Of a DNA stretch of 64,000 bases, positions 21,601 through 32,360 are shown in pieces (position 1 is the stretch's first letter; the number at the start of each line of letters is the position of its first letter). Under the pieces are notes generated by a model. It worked only from the letters and a program-made list of their open reading frames with translations, ran no database searches and was not told the origin of the DNA. The stretch lies in the NCBI GenBank assembly GCA_047967505.1, contig CM106541.1; one strand, written 5' to 3'. Position numbers and translations under genes: made by a program. This DNA comes from Dipteris shenzhenensis. Its lineage: Eukaryota > Polypodiophyta > Polypodiopsida > Gleicheniales.

Positions 21601-24600
21601 TCATGGTTGTGCATGACTCTAAGCCAAAAACGGTGTTTTATGCTTGATCGACAATGCAAAGCATATCCTATGGGCACAATACTTTGCACACACCTTCAAC
21701 TAGGTGGAATTGACTTACATGCAAAGTAGCACACCCATCCCATAAGTGCTTGATCGGATAACATACCTAGCAGCGTGTTTTTTTTACGGATGTGCTTGAC
21801 ACTAGAGCAAAAATAGTATTTAATGCTCGATCGACCATGCAAAGGATATCCGATGGGTACAATACTTTTCCTACACCACAACCTAGGTGGTATTAAAATG
21901 TTCTCAAAGAGGCACACCCATCCGATAAGTACTTGGTCAGATAACACACCTAAGGGCATGTTTTTTTGCAGATGTGCATATCACTAGGGAAAAAACGGCA
22001 TATAATGCAAGATCGACCATGCAAATCATATCCGATGGTGACAATACTTTGCTTGCACCTCAACATATTTGAAACAGACTTGCGTGAAAAGTGGGGCCCC
22101 CATCCGATAAGTACTTGTTTGATTAACACACCTAGGACCGTGTTTTTTCATGGTTGTGCATGACACTAAGGCAAAAACGTTGTTTTATGCTTGATCGACA
22201 ATGCAAAGCATATCCGATGGGCACAATACTTTGAACACACCTTCAAATAGGTGTAATTAACTTACATGCAAAGTGGAACTCCCATCCCATAAGTGCTTGA
22301 TCAGATAACATACCTAGCAGCGTGTTTTTTTACAGATGTGCATAACACTAGAGCAAGAATAGTATTTATTGCTCGATCGATCATGCAAAGGATATCCGAT
22401 GGACACAACAATTTTCGTATGCCTCAATCTAGGTGGTATTGGAATGTTCTCAAAGAGGCACACCCATCCGATAAGTACTTGGTCTAATAACACACCTAAG
22501 GACGTGTTTTTTTGCGGATGTGCATATCACTCGGGAAAAAATGGTGTATAATGCGTGATCGACCATGCAAAGCATATCCGATGGTGAAAATACTTTGCAT
22601 GCACCTCAACGTAGTTGAAAAAGACTTGCGTGCAAAGTGGAGCCCCCATCCGATAAGTACTTGTTTGAATAACACACCTACGGCCGTGTTTTTATATGGT
22701 TGTGCATGACATTAAGGCAAAAACGGTGTTTTATGCTTGATCGACAATGCAAAGCATATCCGATGGGCATAATACCTTGCACATACCTTCAAATAGGTGG
22801 AATTGACTTACATGCAAAGTGGCATTCCCATCGCATAAGTACTTGATCGGATAACACACCTAGCAGCGTGTTTTTTTACGGATGTGCATGACACTAAGGA
22901 AAAAAATGGTATTTAATGCTCGATCGACCATGCAAAGCATATCCGATGGGCACAATACTTTTCCTACGCCTTAACCTAGGTGGTATTGAAATGTTCTTAA
23001 AGAGGAACACCCATCCGATAAGTACTTGGTCAGATAACATACCTAAGGGCATGTTTTTTTACGGATGTGTATATCACTATGGGAAAAATGTTGTATAATG
23101 CGTAATCGACCATGTAGAGCATATCTGATGGTGACAATACTTTGCATGCATTGCAACCTAGTTGAAAAGGACTTGGGTGCAAACTGGAGCCCCCATCCGA
23201 TAAGTACTTGTTTGATTAACACACTTAGGACCGTGTTTTTTCATGGTTGTGCATGACACTAAGCCAAAAATGGTGGTTTATGCTTGATCGACAATGCAAA
23301 GCATATCCGATGGGCACAATACTTTGCAAACACCTTCAACTAGGTGAAATTGACTTACATGAAAAGTGGCACACCCATCCCATAAGTGCTTGATCAAATA
23401 ACATACCTAGCAGCGTGTTTTTTTTACGGATGTGCATGACACTAGAGCAGAAATAGTATTTAATGCTCGATCAACCATGCAAAGGATATCCGATGGGCAC
23501 AATACTTTTCCTACACCGCAACCTAGGTGGTATTGAAATTTTCTCAAAGAGGCACACCCATCCGATAAGTACTTGGTCAGATAACACACGTAAGGGTGTG
23601 TTTTTTTGCGGATGTGCATATCACTCAGGAAAAAATGGTGTATAATGCGTGATCGACCATGCAAAGCATATCCGATGGTGACAATACTTTGCACGCACCT
23701 CAAAGTAGTTGAAATGGACTTGAGTGCAAAGTGGAGCCCCCATCCAATAAGGACTTGTTTGAATAACACACCTACGGCCATATTTTTATATGGTTGTGCA
23801 TGACACTAAGGAAAAAACGGGGTTTTATGCTTGATCGACAATGCAAACCATATCTGATGGGCACAATACCTTGTACACACCTTCAACTAGGTGGAATTGA
23901 CCTACATGCAAAGTGGCATTCCTATCGCATAAGTACTTGATCGGATAACACACCTAGCAGCGTGTTTTTACGAATGTGCATGACACTAAGGCAAAAATGG
24001 TATTTAATGCTCGATTGACCATGCAAAGCATATCCAATGGGCACAGTACTTTTCCTAAACCTTAACCTAGGTGGTATTGAAATGTTCTTAAAGACCCACC
24101 CGATAAGTACTTGGTCAGATAACATACCTAAGGGCATGTTTTTTGGCGGATGTGCATATCACTACGGGAAAAACGTTGTATAATGCGTAATCGACCATGC
24201 AGAGCATATCCGATGGTGACAATACTTTGCACGCATCTCAACCTAGTTGAAAAACACTTGCGTGCAAACTGGATCCCCCATCCGATAAGTACTTGTTTGA
24301 TTAACACACTTAGGACCGTGTTTTTTCATGGTTGTGCATGACACTAAGGCAAAAACTGTATTTTATGCTTAATCGACAATGCAAAGCATATCCAATGGGC
24401 ACAATACTTTGAAAACACCTTTAACTAGGTGGAATTGACTTACATGCAAAGTGGCACATCCATCCCATAAGTGCTTGATCGAATAACATACCTAGTAGTA
24501 TGTTTTTTTTACGGATGTGCATGACACTAGAGCAAAAATAGTATTTAATGCTCGATCGACCATGCAAAGGATATCTGATGGGCACAATACTTTTCCTACA

Positions 24601-26118
24601 CTGAAACCTAGGTGGTATTGAAGTGTTATCAAAGAGGCACACCCATCCGATAAGTACTTGGTCAGATAACACACCTAAGGGCGTGTTTTTTTGCGGATGT
24701 GCATATCACTATAATGCATGATCGATCATGCAAATCATATCCGATGGTGACAATACTTTGCATGCACCTCAACTTAGTTGAAACGGACTTGTGTACAAAG
24801 TGGAGCCCCCATCCGATAAGTACTTGTTTGATTAACACACCTAGGACCGTGTTTTTTTATGGTTGTGCATGACGCTAAGGCAAAAACGTTGTTTTATGCT
24901 TGATCGACAATGCAAAGCATATCCGATGGGCACAATACTTTGCACACACCTTCAACTAGGTGGAATTGACTTACATGCAAAGTGGCACTCCCATCCCATA
25001 AGTGCTTGATCAGATAACATACCTAGCAGCGTGTTTTTTTAACGGATGTGCATGACACTAGAGCAAAAATAGTATTTATTACTCGATCGATCATGCAAAT
25101 GATATCCAATGGGCACAACACTTTTTGTATGCCTCAACCTAGGTGGTATTGGAATGTTGTCAAAGAGGCACACCCATCCGCTAAGTACTTGGTCAGATAA
25201 CACACCTAAGGGCGTGTTTTTTTGCGGATGTGCATATCACTCGGGAAAAAATGGTGTATAATGCATGATCGACCATGCAAAGCATATCCGATGGTGACAA
25301 TACTTTGCACGCACCTCAACGTAGTTGAAACGGTCTTGTGTGCAAAGTGTAGCCCCCATCCGATAAGTACTTGTTTGAATAACACACCTAGGGCTGTGTT
25401 TTTATATGGTTGTGCATCACACTAAGGCAAAAACGGTGTTTTATGCTTGATCCACAATGCGGATAACACACCTAGCAGCGTGTTTTTTTATGGATGTGCA
25501 TGACACTAAGGCAAAAATGGTATTTAATGCTCGATCGACCATGCAAAGCATATCCGATGGGAACAATACTTTTCCTACGCCTTAACCTAGGTGGTATTGA
25601 AATTTTCTCAAAGAGGCACACCCATCCGATAAGTACTTGGTCAGATAACATTCCTAAGGGCGTGTTTTTTTGCGGATTTTCCTCCCTCTTCCTCCCCTCT
25701 CTTTTCCTCTCTTACCCTCTCTTCTCTTATTTCCTCTCTTCTCCTAGTTGAAATAGACTTGCATAAAAAGTGGAGCCCCCATCCGCGATAAGTACTTGTT
25801 TGATTAACACACTTAGGACCGTGTTTTTTCATGGTTGTGCATGACACTAAGGCAAAAACGGTGTTTTATGCTTGATCAACAATGCAAAGCATATCCGATG
25901 GGCACAATACTTTGCACACACCTTCAACTAGGTGGAATTGACTTACATGCAAAGTGGCACACCCATCCCATAAGTGCTTGATTGGATAACATACCTAGCA
26001 GGCTCGTGTTTTTTTACGAATGTGCATGACACTAGAGCAAAAATAGTATTTAATGCTCGATTGACCATGCAAAGGATAAATTGGCGTGTCCATCTGATGA
26101 GTACTTGATCAGATAACT
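18648..26118 (+). repeat. Satellite array: 182-bp monomers in higher-order repeats
   Basis: About 40 monomers share blocks such as GTGTTTTTTTACGGATGTGC, GACCATGCAAAGCATATCCG and CCGATAAGTACTTG. From about 20.1 kb three monomer types alternate strictly. Using the GTGCATATC marker of one type, the starts are 20335, 20881, 21427, 21974, 22520, 23067, 23614, 24152, 24699 and 25230, spacings of mostly 546-547. Three variants of this type then cycle (1-2-3, 1-2-3, 2-3, 1-2-3), giving a 9-monomer unit of about 1639 bp. Monomers at 18.65-20.1 kb are more diverged and not in trimers. Unlike most arrays it sits inside a transposon. Confidence 0.95.
25676..25745 (+). repeat. Polypyrimidine patch replacing part of a satellite monomer
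   Basis: A C/T-only run of about 70 bp takes the place of the first part of one monomer. Monomer sequence resumes at TAGTTGAAATAGACTTG. The patch resembles the C/T blocks at 14-17.7 kb. Confidence 0.8.
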
Positions 26119-26213
26119 TCTCCCACCAATAAATTAAGTACTAATTAAAAATTATAATAAATGAGTAGATTATTAAAAAGAGACTAATATTTATGTAATT
26201 GTTGCTACTGCAG

Positions 26214-29200
26214 CTTGCTTGCGAAGGACTCTCACAAAGGAGATGGCTATAGATTTTGTTCCAAGGATGGATGTGATTTTATGTAGCAAAAGAGAAGTAG
26301 TTGCATTTGCTACAATCCATGATAGTGATCCCAATTCAGTTTGCCACTTTTAAAGACTTGGCGAAGATAAGGTGGCAGTTACTGTATCAAAGATTCTTAG
26401 CGCACATGTTGAGCTAAAGTATAAATGTGGAGATATGGAAACACTTGGAGATGTTATGCCCTACAATACATCCAACAAATCATTTATAGCATGGGACAAA
26501 GATGAGACTTATGCAACAGACATTATCAAGAATACAAAGTGCACCACCTTGGATTTTACTATAGGGTACATTTTACAAATGAGATCATTTGCAAATAAGA
26601 CTGTAGCAGAAGGTGAAGTATTGGGATATGAACAAGTGGAGCAATGGTCATTTGCATAGATGAGGATTCTAAAAGTCACTGATGATGGTATGGTTGATAA
26701 CATAACATCCTTATGTGATCCCTACTATGAGGTAGGCAAGAATATGAGATGGAGCATGCAATTTTTAAACATGAGAAAGAGGCACATGGTTTTCAATGAT
26801 AAAGACAAGGTATACTACAATATCAAAGGACCTAAAAAGAGTGCCCATGTGCCAGGCTCTATCACTTCAAATGTGGATGATTTCAATATACTCAATTATA
26901 GAAGTGACATCTTATCTGGAGTGGATGAGTTCATTGGTTCCAAGAAACAAAATGATTTTAGAAGCGAAGCCTTATCTGGGGTGGATGAATTCTTACACAG
27001 TGAGAAGGGCAAAGGTTTCAATAGCAATGTCTTGTCAAGTGTGGATGAGTTCATGCATATTAGCAAACCTGGTGTCAATCAAGCTTGTGGATTTGTGAAA
27101 GCCATGCAAGATGTCCCAATGAGTGATGTTCTCTCAGGAGTGGAAGAGTTTCAAGGTTCTCAATACTCTCGTAGAATATTGAATTCATTGAATGGTCCTA
27201 AGAGTATGTTAAAAACGAGGATGAGATAAAGAAGTGCATAAATACAGATAACAACGTGCATGAGGAACGAAAACGGTCATACATATGCATGAAGAGAAAG
27301 CGAATCCAGGTAGATCCACAAAAGCAACCAAAGAGGAAGAGAGTAATGAAGGAGGAGAACATGTTAAATGCATTGGGATATCTATGTTGCAAGCGAAGAT
27401 GTATGCGCTTCATTGATCGTGCAGACATCAGGGAATGTAGAGGACACGTGTGGCAAAGAAGAGGAAGCGAAAGAAATGAATACCTTCTCACAAGTCTCTC
27501 TTGCTTTCTTCAGAATGGCAATAAAAGGCTAAGTTCAAGACAAAAGGTAAAACCTCTCGTAAATGGAAAAAGGATTTGCAATAAGGCATACCGCAATATT
27601 ACTGGATTATCCCATGGTACATATTGGGATTTAGTCACCAAGGCAAAGGGCGGCAACAAATTTAGCATTCACGGTAATAGAGGAAGGTCCAAATCAAGAA
27701 TCTCAACTATCAGGGCAGCAGCATTTTTGCAAGACTTCATACATGAAAATGCTTTACCTCAACCCCATATATCTACCAAACTCCCTAACGGTGACGCGAT
27801 CACTGAAATGCACCTTCTAGTGGGCTTGACAAAGCTCGAAGTATTTGACTCTATTGCAGAAAAGCAAAGGCAAAGAGGGGATGCCGTAGCTTCTTCTCAT
27901 ACTTTGTACACTCTTTGGAAGAAGAACTTTGGATATGTTAAAATCCCAAGGAGGTAAAAAATGTCAAAGTGCAATGTCTGTGATGATTTAAAGCGAGCGA
28001 TTGAGAGTGCAACATGTCCAAATCAAAGGGAATTATACAAAAAAAACCAAAAATCTCATCATGACCTTATTCGACATTCCAGACAAAAATATGCATTTTG
28101 GAAGGAGCAAGCTATTTCGCATCCCGATGACTACATGTGCCTTATTGTAGATGGCATGGATCAGAATACAACAACATTGCCTCGTTTTGTTGCCACTCCA
28201 CCTAAATTACAAGGAAAGCACTTTCTAAAGACACATCTATGTGGAGTGTTAGTGCATGGAATTAAGTTCTTTGCAGATATATGGATTGATTCCTTGCATC
28301 TACATGATAGCAATGAAGTTGTAACATCTATTATGAAGGCAATTCGCAATGTACATGCAGAAAAAGGTCGCCTACCACCGACTTTGAGAATACAAGCTGA
28401 TAATTGCTAGCGAGAAAATAAGAATGTACTCATGTTTGCATTCTGCTCCATGCTAGTTGCTCATCAAATCTTCAATGAGGTTGAATGTGGATTTTTGTAT
28501 GTTGGGCATACACATGAGGATATCGATCAGGTTTTTAGCACAGTCTCAAGGGAGCTTAAATGCAAGGATGTGGAGATAATAGATGACTTGGTAAGAAGGT
28601 GGCAGGCAAGTTGGTGGTCATAAGGAAAGTACAGTATGTGAGAGGCTCGAAAGAATGTATGATTGGGAGAGCTTCATTCTACCTTTCATATAAACGGGTG
28701 GTGATGCATTGACAGGTCATACCAATCCACACTACTTTCATTTTTTTTTAAAAGATGAAAAACGTGTAATGTAATGGCAACAGTATTCTCATGATACAAA
28801 ATGGGAACCTGAAGAGCCTTACAGTCTCTTAACTTTAATTCCCAGCAAGGAAAGGTATCCAACATGGTCTCCTATACAAGAATTCAATGAGAGGTCTAAC
28901 TATGAAATAGAAGGATTAAAAGCATTTATTACATTCAAAGAGGAAATGCTCCGGAGATATCCTGATTCGAAGCCTTCTTGGAGAGAACACACTACCACTG
29001 TAATTAACAAGACACGAAATTTAATAAAGGACCTTGAGAGAATGCAAGGCTCAAAGGATGTCAAGGAAGAATGCAATATGTTTTGGCCAAATGTTCATAA
29101 CGATTTGCGCCCAACTCCAATCTTTGAAAATGAATTTGTATCATTACTCCCACGTCCATATTGTGGACCGAAGAAGAGAGAGTTTATGCCACAAGTAGAT

Positions 29201-29619
29201 ATAGAGGTCGATTGTTTTGTTGTGGTTCGGCCATCGAATGATGAATATGAGAATGTGAAGTTTTGGGTTGCAAAAGTAGTTGATGTGCAAAGAGATGACC
29301 AAGGGAGAGCTACAACATTTACAATGGTATGGTATGAGCCAAAGGGCAGGAAGGAGAATATGGATAACAACACATTGTATACTAATTGTATATAATGAAG
29401 GAGTGGGTCCCAAATGATGAAGCGGTCTCTCAAGTTTTGACAGAGACAATCATAGTGTCTTGGCATTCAAGGGCAAAGAAATCAAAGAAGCGCATGGGAT
29501 ATGAGGTAGAAGGAAAAATAAAAATACCACAGCAAACTATTTTGCATATACACGAATTTTTAAGGATGCTCGCCATGGAGGAAGTAGAAGGAGATAGCGC
29601 AAATGAAGAATGTCCATGA
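26214..29619 (+). pseudogene. Rightward gene of the DNA transposon, candidate transposase
   Basis: A 3' splice site (TTGCTACTGCAG) ends at 26213. The frame then runs from ATG 26243 with stops at 26354 and 26657, and shifts near 27230. A second frame spans 27256-28623 with stops at 27955 (TAA) and 28408 (TAG), and later frames continue to 29619. The middle contains SKCNVCDDLK, then LIVDGMDQN (D near 28150 and 28159), QADNC (D near 28399), RENKN and YVGHTHEDIDQ (E/D near 28516). Spaced acidic motifs like these suit an RNase H-like DDE nuclease. From memory the middle resembles plant and animal proteins labelled DUF7869; I could not search. An N-terminal block has four LSGVDEF-type repeats (26911-27150). 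The C-terminal part (FWVAKVVDVQRDD, WYEPKGR) looks like a small beta-rich domain. Its place inside the TIRs supports a transposase role. It is broken in this copy. Confidence 0.65.
26911..27156 (+). repeat. LSGVDEF protein-coding repeats
   Basis: Four copies of L-S-G/S-V-D/E-E-F occur within the N-terminal half of the rightward gene. The first three are about 66-69 bp apart and the fourth is further on. They may be short linear interaction motifs. Confidence 0.8.
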
Positions 29620-29737
29620 TTAAAGCTTTGTATTGAAGTCCATTGAAGGATTTTATTTGGGTACTAGGCAAGAAGCCAATCCAAGACAATTATAATCAGA
29701 GTCATCACCTCCTATGTTAAATGAGAGTCAAAATATG

Positions 29738-30150
29738 CACTAGATGTCACCCAAGGGTCAAGGCTTGCCAAGACAATAGGGAGTTAATGCAGATGGCACC
29801 TGGCAAGGGACTATCACATTGATCAATAAGACAATGGGGAGTCAATGCACCCAAGGGGCAAGGCTTGGCAAGACAACTTGTGGGAGTTAATGCAGATGGC
29901 ACCTGTATTTTGCACTGGATGTCACCCAAGGGTCAAGGCTTAGCAAGACAATAGGGAGTTAATGCAGATGGCACCTGGCAAGGGACTATCGCATTGAGCA
30001 ATAAGACAATGGGGAGTCAATGCACCCAAGGGGCAAGGCTTGGCAAGACAAGTGGGAGTCAAATTATGCAGATGGCACCTAGCAAGGGACTGTCGTGACA
30101 TTGAGCAATAAGACAATGGGGAGTCAAATTATGCAGATGGCATGAATTGA
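29738..30150 (+). repeat. Minisatellite with 174-bp period
   Basis: GTCACCCAAGGGTCAAGGCT occurs near 29747 and 29921, and AGACAATGGGGAGTCAA recurs near 29830, 30003 and 30112. The unit repeats twice, with a partial third copy in which parts are rearranged. The surrounding 29620-30588 has no gene I can support. Confidence 0.85.
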
Positions 30151-30588
30151 GGCTCTTTAAGAGCAACAATTTAAATTGTAAACATATGTTCAATCTATAT
30201 CATTTTGGATATAAAAACTCTAGCTGAGAGCAACGTCTCTCAAAGTAATCATATAATAATAGCTATAATTGCTATTATACCTCTTTGGTTCAATACAAAA
30301 CTTGGGTCTTATGGCATCATGTCTTTTTTCTATTTATTAAAAGTTTTAAAATTTGTGCATATTGCGAGTGACAATGTTATTTTCATGAAATATTTAAGTC
30401 TCCTTTCATGGATTTATACATTTATCACGTCAAGGAAAAACGTCAAGGAAAAATATTAAAAATAATTAAATTAACAAATAACTTAGATATAGCTAGAATT
30501 TCTAATATAGGATTATTTCAAATTCGTGCATGTTGATGCAAAAGTATAGATTGAAAAAACAATATTTTTATGTGAATATGATAGTGCC

Positions 30589-30692
30589 ACAAAGTGAACT
30601 TTTGATTTGGGAAGAATATTTTCAGAAAGTAAAATTTCGATTTGGGAAGGATATTTTCACAAAGTAAAGTTTTCATTTGGAAAGGATTTTTG
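30589..30692 (+). repeat. Right subterminal 35-bp direct repeats
   Basis: Three imperfect units start near 30589, 30624 and 30659, each of the form ACAAAGTRAAnTTTnGATTT followed by GGGAAGGATATTTTC or a variant. They lie 26 bp inside the right TIR and are probable transposase binding sites. Confidence 0.85.
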
Positions 30693-30717
30693 GGCTTCGT
30701 CCAAAAACAACGGAAAA

Positions 30718-30743
30718 AGTCCAAAATTAATGAAATAGGTGTT
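30718..30743 (-). repeat. right terminal inverted repeat
   Basis: Exact reverse complement of 10427-10452. It ends GAAATAGGTGTT and is followed by AAAT. Confidence 0.9.
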
Positions 30744-31213
30744 AAATCTGCAAAACTGACGAAAGTGGTATTTGACCACACAGTCACTTCCTAGTGACGA
30801 TTTTGCATGAACAGGCAATAAGGATGATTCTATAACTCCTAATATCTCTACGCATAGGCATACGATACAATTTCTACGGCAACTTTTCACCGATCTGCAG
30901 AGTAGTGGTCGCACAAAAAAAACAGGGCCTTTTTCTGAGTGCCTGCGAAGAAGTTTCGCCTTCAAAACGGGCCCCGAAATCGCCTCAAATCAGACCACGA
31001 AGGGCGTCTCAATCTGCCCTATCGCCACACCGCATATACTGCCCTCTCGCCACACTGCAAAGGGCATCTCAATCTGAGACAGTGCACTTTGCACTTCTGG
31101 TTGTGCTATCTGCAGAGATTTGCTCCCAAACTCGAAAAAGGAAAGCAACACTGGTCCTCTTACTAGGACACCGCGAACTTGGTTTGATTTCTTGAGCTCC
31201 TTACCACGAACTA
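30744..31213 (-). other. Leader of copia B, 5' half
   Basis: Matches the leader of copy D (57676-58086) almost throughout, for example GACCACACAGTCACTTCC and GACGATTTTGCAT. It joins 10363-10426 once the DNA element is removed. Confidence 0.88.
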
Positions 31214-31226
31214 GGCTCTAATACCA
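31214..31226 (-). other. tRNA-Met primer binding site of B
   Basis: On the - strand it reads TGGTATTAGAGCC, directly after the 5' LTR. It differs from the usual TGGTATCAGAGCC by one C to T change. Confidence 0.88.
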
Positions 31227-31577
31227 TGTAAAGATAGTGGGAGAGAAGGAAGGAGTCTCACTTGTGGCTTTCTCACATACACAATGGGGGAATACACACA
31301 AAGGTGGAGGCTGAAAACAGTTTTCCTCTTCTTAGTTGTGAAAGCCAAAAGAAATCTTGTACAAAGAAATAGAAGAACCCTATATGTGGGTCTCAACCAA
31401 AATCAACTAACTAAGGTGGCATACTAACTGAGCCATGAACTAGAGTACATAAGGATAGCTGTCATATAGCTATTATTCATGGGCGGTATACCAACCGCAT
31501 CTGCAACTAACAAGTCAGTGACATAAATGCACAACGGTCACCCTGGCATATCACGAGTGGAGCTCGATATCTCAACA
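31227..31577 (-). repeat. 5' LTR of copia B
   Basis: 351 bp, paired with 5831-6181. Its outer end CTCAACA is followed by TATGA, the right copy of the target duplication (31578-31582). Confidence 0.95.
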
Positions 31578-32360
31578 TATGATACCTCCTAATGCCAACC
31601 TTCTATGAGCTTGGAAATGCAGGAATGTAGTTGCTCTGTGTGCCCTGGTTACAAGTACTACTGATAGTGTTTTGACCTTGATTCAACATACATCTAAGGC
31701 AACTGTGGCCTGGAACATATTCAAGAGCCAGTATGAGACGCGAAATCAGACAAGGATCTAGAACCTGGAGAATGAGCTCGCAGCTGAGAAGTTTAATGAA
31801 GGAGAGACAACAGAGGCGTTCATAACCTGAATCAAAAATCTGTGTGACCAGATGGCTTGTGCTGGAATACAAAAGACTAGCGAAGAGCTAGCTCGGCGGT
31901 GTCTCCAGATATGTCCACCAAGGTTTGATGGACTGGTAACAGCGCTTAACACTCAAGTGAGACCCCAACCATTGTCATTTGAGTAGTTCTGTGCTTTACT
32001 TATGGAGGAGGAATTGAGGCTTAAAGCTCGAGATGGAGGTGGCAATGGGGATGCTGTGTTCTCTGCCACTGTGAAAGGCAAAGGTGGTTCCTCCACCAAA
32101 GGTGAGTCCTCTACTAGTGGTGACAAAAGGAAGAAGGGCGGCAAGAAGAAGTTTCAGGGAGAATGCTTCTACTGCAAGAAGAAGGGCCATATGATTGCAG
32201 ATTTTCGGGTCAAGAAAGTAGATGAAAAGAATGGTACCCTGAAGAAGACAGATAAGGGGAAAGAGACAGCTAACACAATAGAAGTAGAGTTGGATCTATT
32301 GAGGATCTATTTTTGGCCATTGAGGAAGAGCATTCCTCAGTTCAAGAAGCTTTAACCACT
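31578..32360 (+). pseudogene. copia E gag, C-terminal part
   Basis: Gag of E resumes after B: WKCRNVVALCALVTSTTDSV, then ATVAWNIFKSQYETRNQ, both typical of UBN2-type copia gag. A Lys/Gly-rich region and a zinc knuckle CFYCKKKGHMIADF follow, in which the last Cys is Phe (TGT to TTT). Stops interrupt it at several places. The knuckle would no longer bind zinc normally. Confidence 0.9.

Larger units (their letters stand above)
10427..30743. mobile_element. 20.3-kb DNA transposon with TIRs carrying a satellite array
   Basis: The ends are perfect 26-bp inverted repeats (10427-10452 and 30718-30743). They are flanked by AAAT on both sides (10423-10426 and 30744-30747), inside the leader of copia B. 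Copy D at 57660-57675 shows the same leader without the insertion, so the boundaries are well defined. The cargo includes a leftward gene (10821-16.2 kb), polypyrimidine blocks, a 7.5-kb satellite array (18648-26118), and a rightward gene (26214-29619) with transposase-like motifs. Subterminal direct repeats are present at both ends. I cannot assign a superfamily. If the first TIR base is taken one base further out, the duplication is AA instead of AAAT. Confidence 0.85.
5831..31577 (-). mobile_element. Ty1/copia retrotransposon B, split by a DNA element
   Basis: B is read on the - strand: 5' LTR 31227-31577, primer site 31214-31226, leader 30744-31213 and 10363-10426, gag, protease, integrase, reverse transcriptase, RNase H, and 3' LTR 5831-6181. 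Both LTRs are 351 bp. By eye they differ at about 18 positions, mostly transitions. Without the nested DNA element B is about 5.4 kb. The leader halves join cleanly when compared with copy D (57599-58086). B carries in-frame stops, a frameshift and two deletions inside reverse transcriptase. Confidence 0.95.

Noticed and set aside
18776-25847. Many 60-90-residue frames with a repeated CKAYPM-like phrase
   Set aside because: They recur because the satellite monomer recurs. They differ in frame and length between monomers, so they are not genes.
18648-26118. CRISPR-like regular repeats
   Set aside because: The whole 182-bp unit is repeated without unique spacers, and the context is a plant genome.
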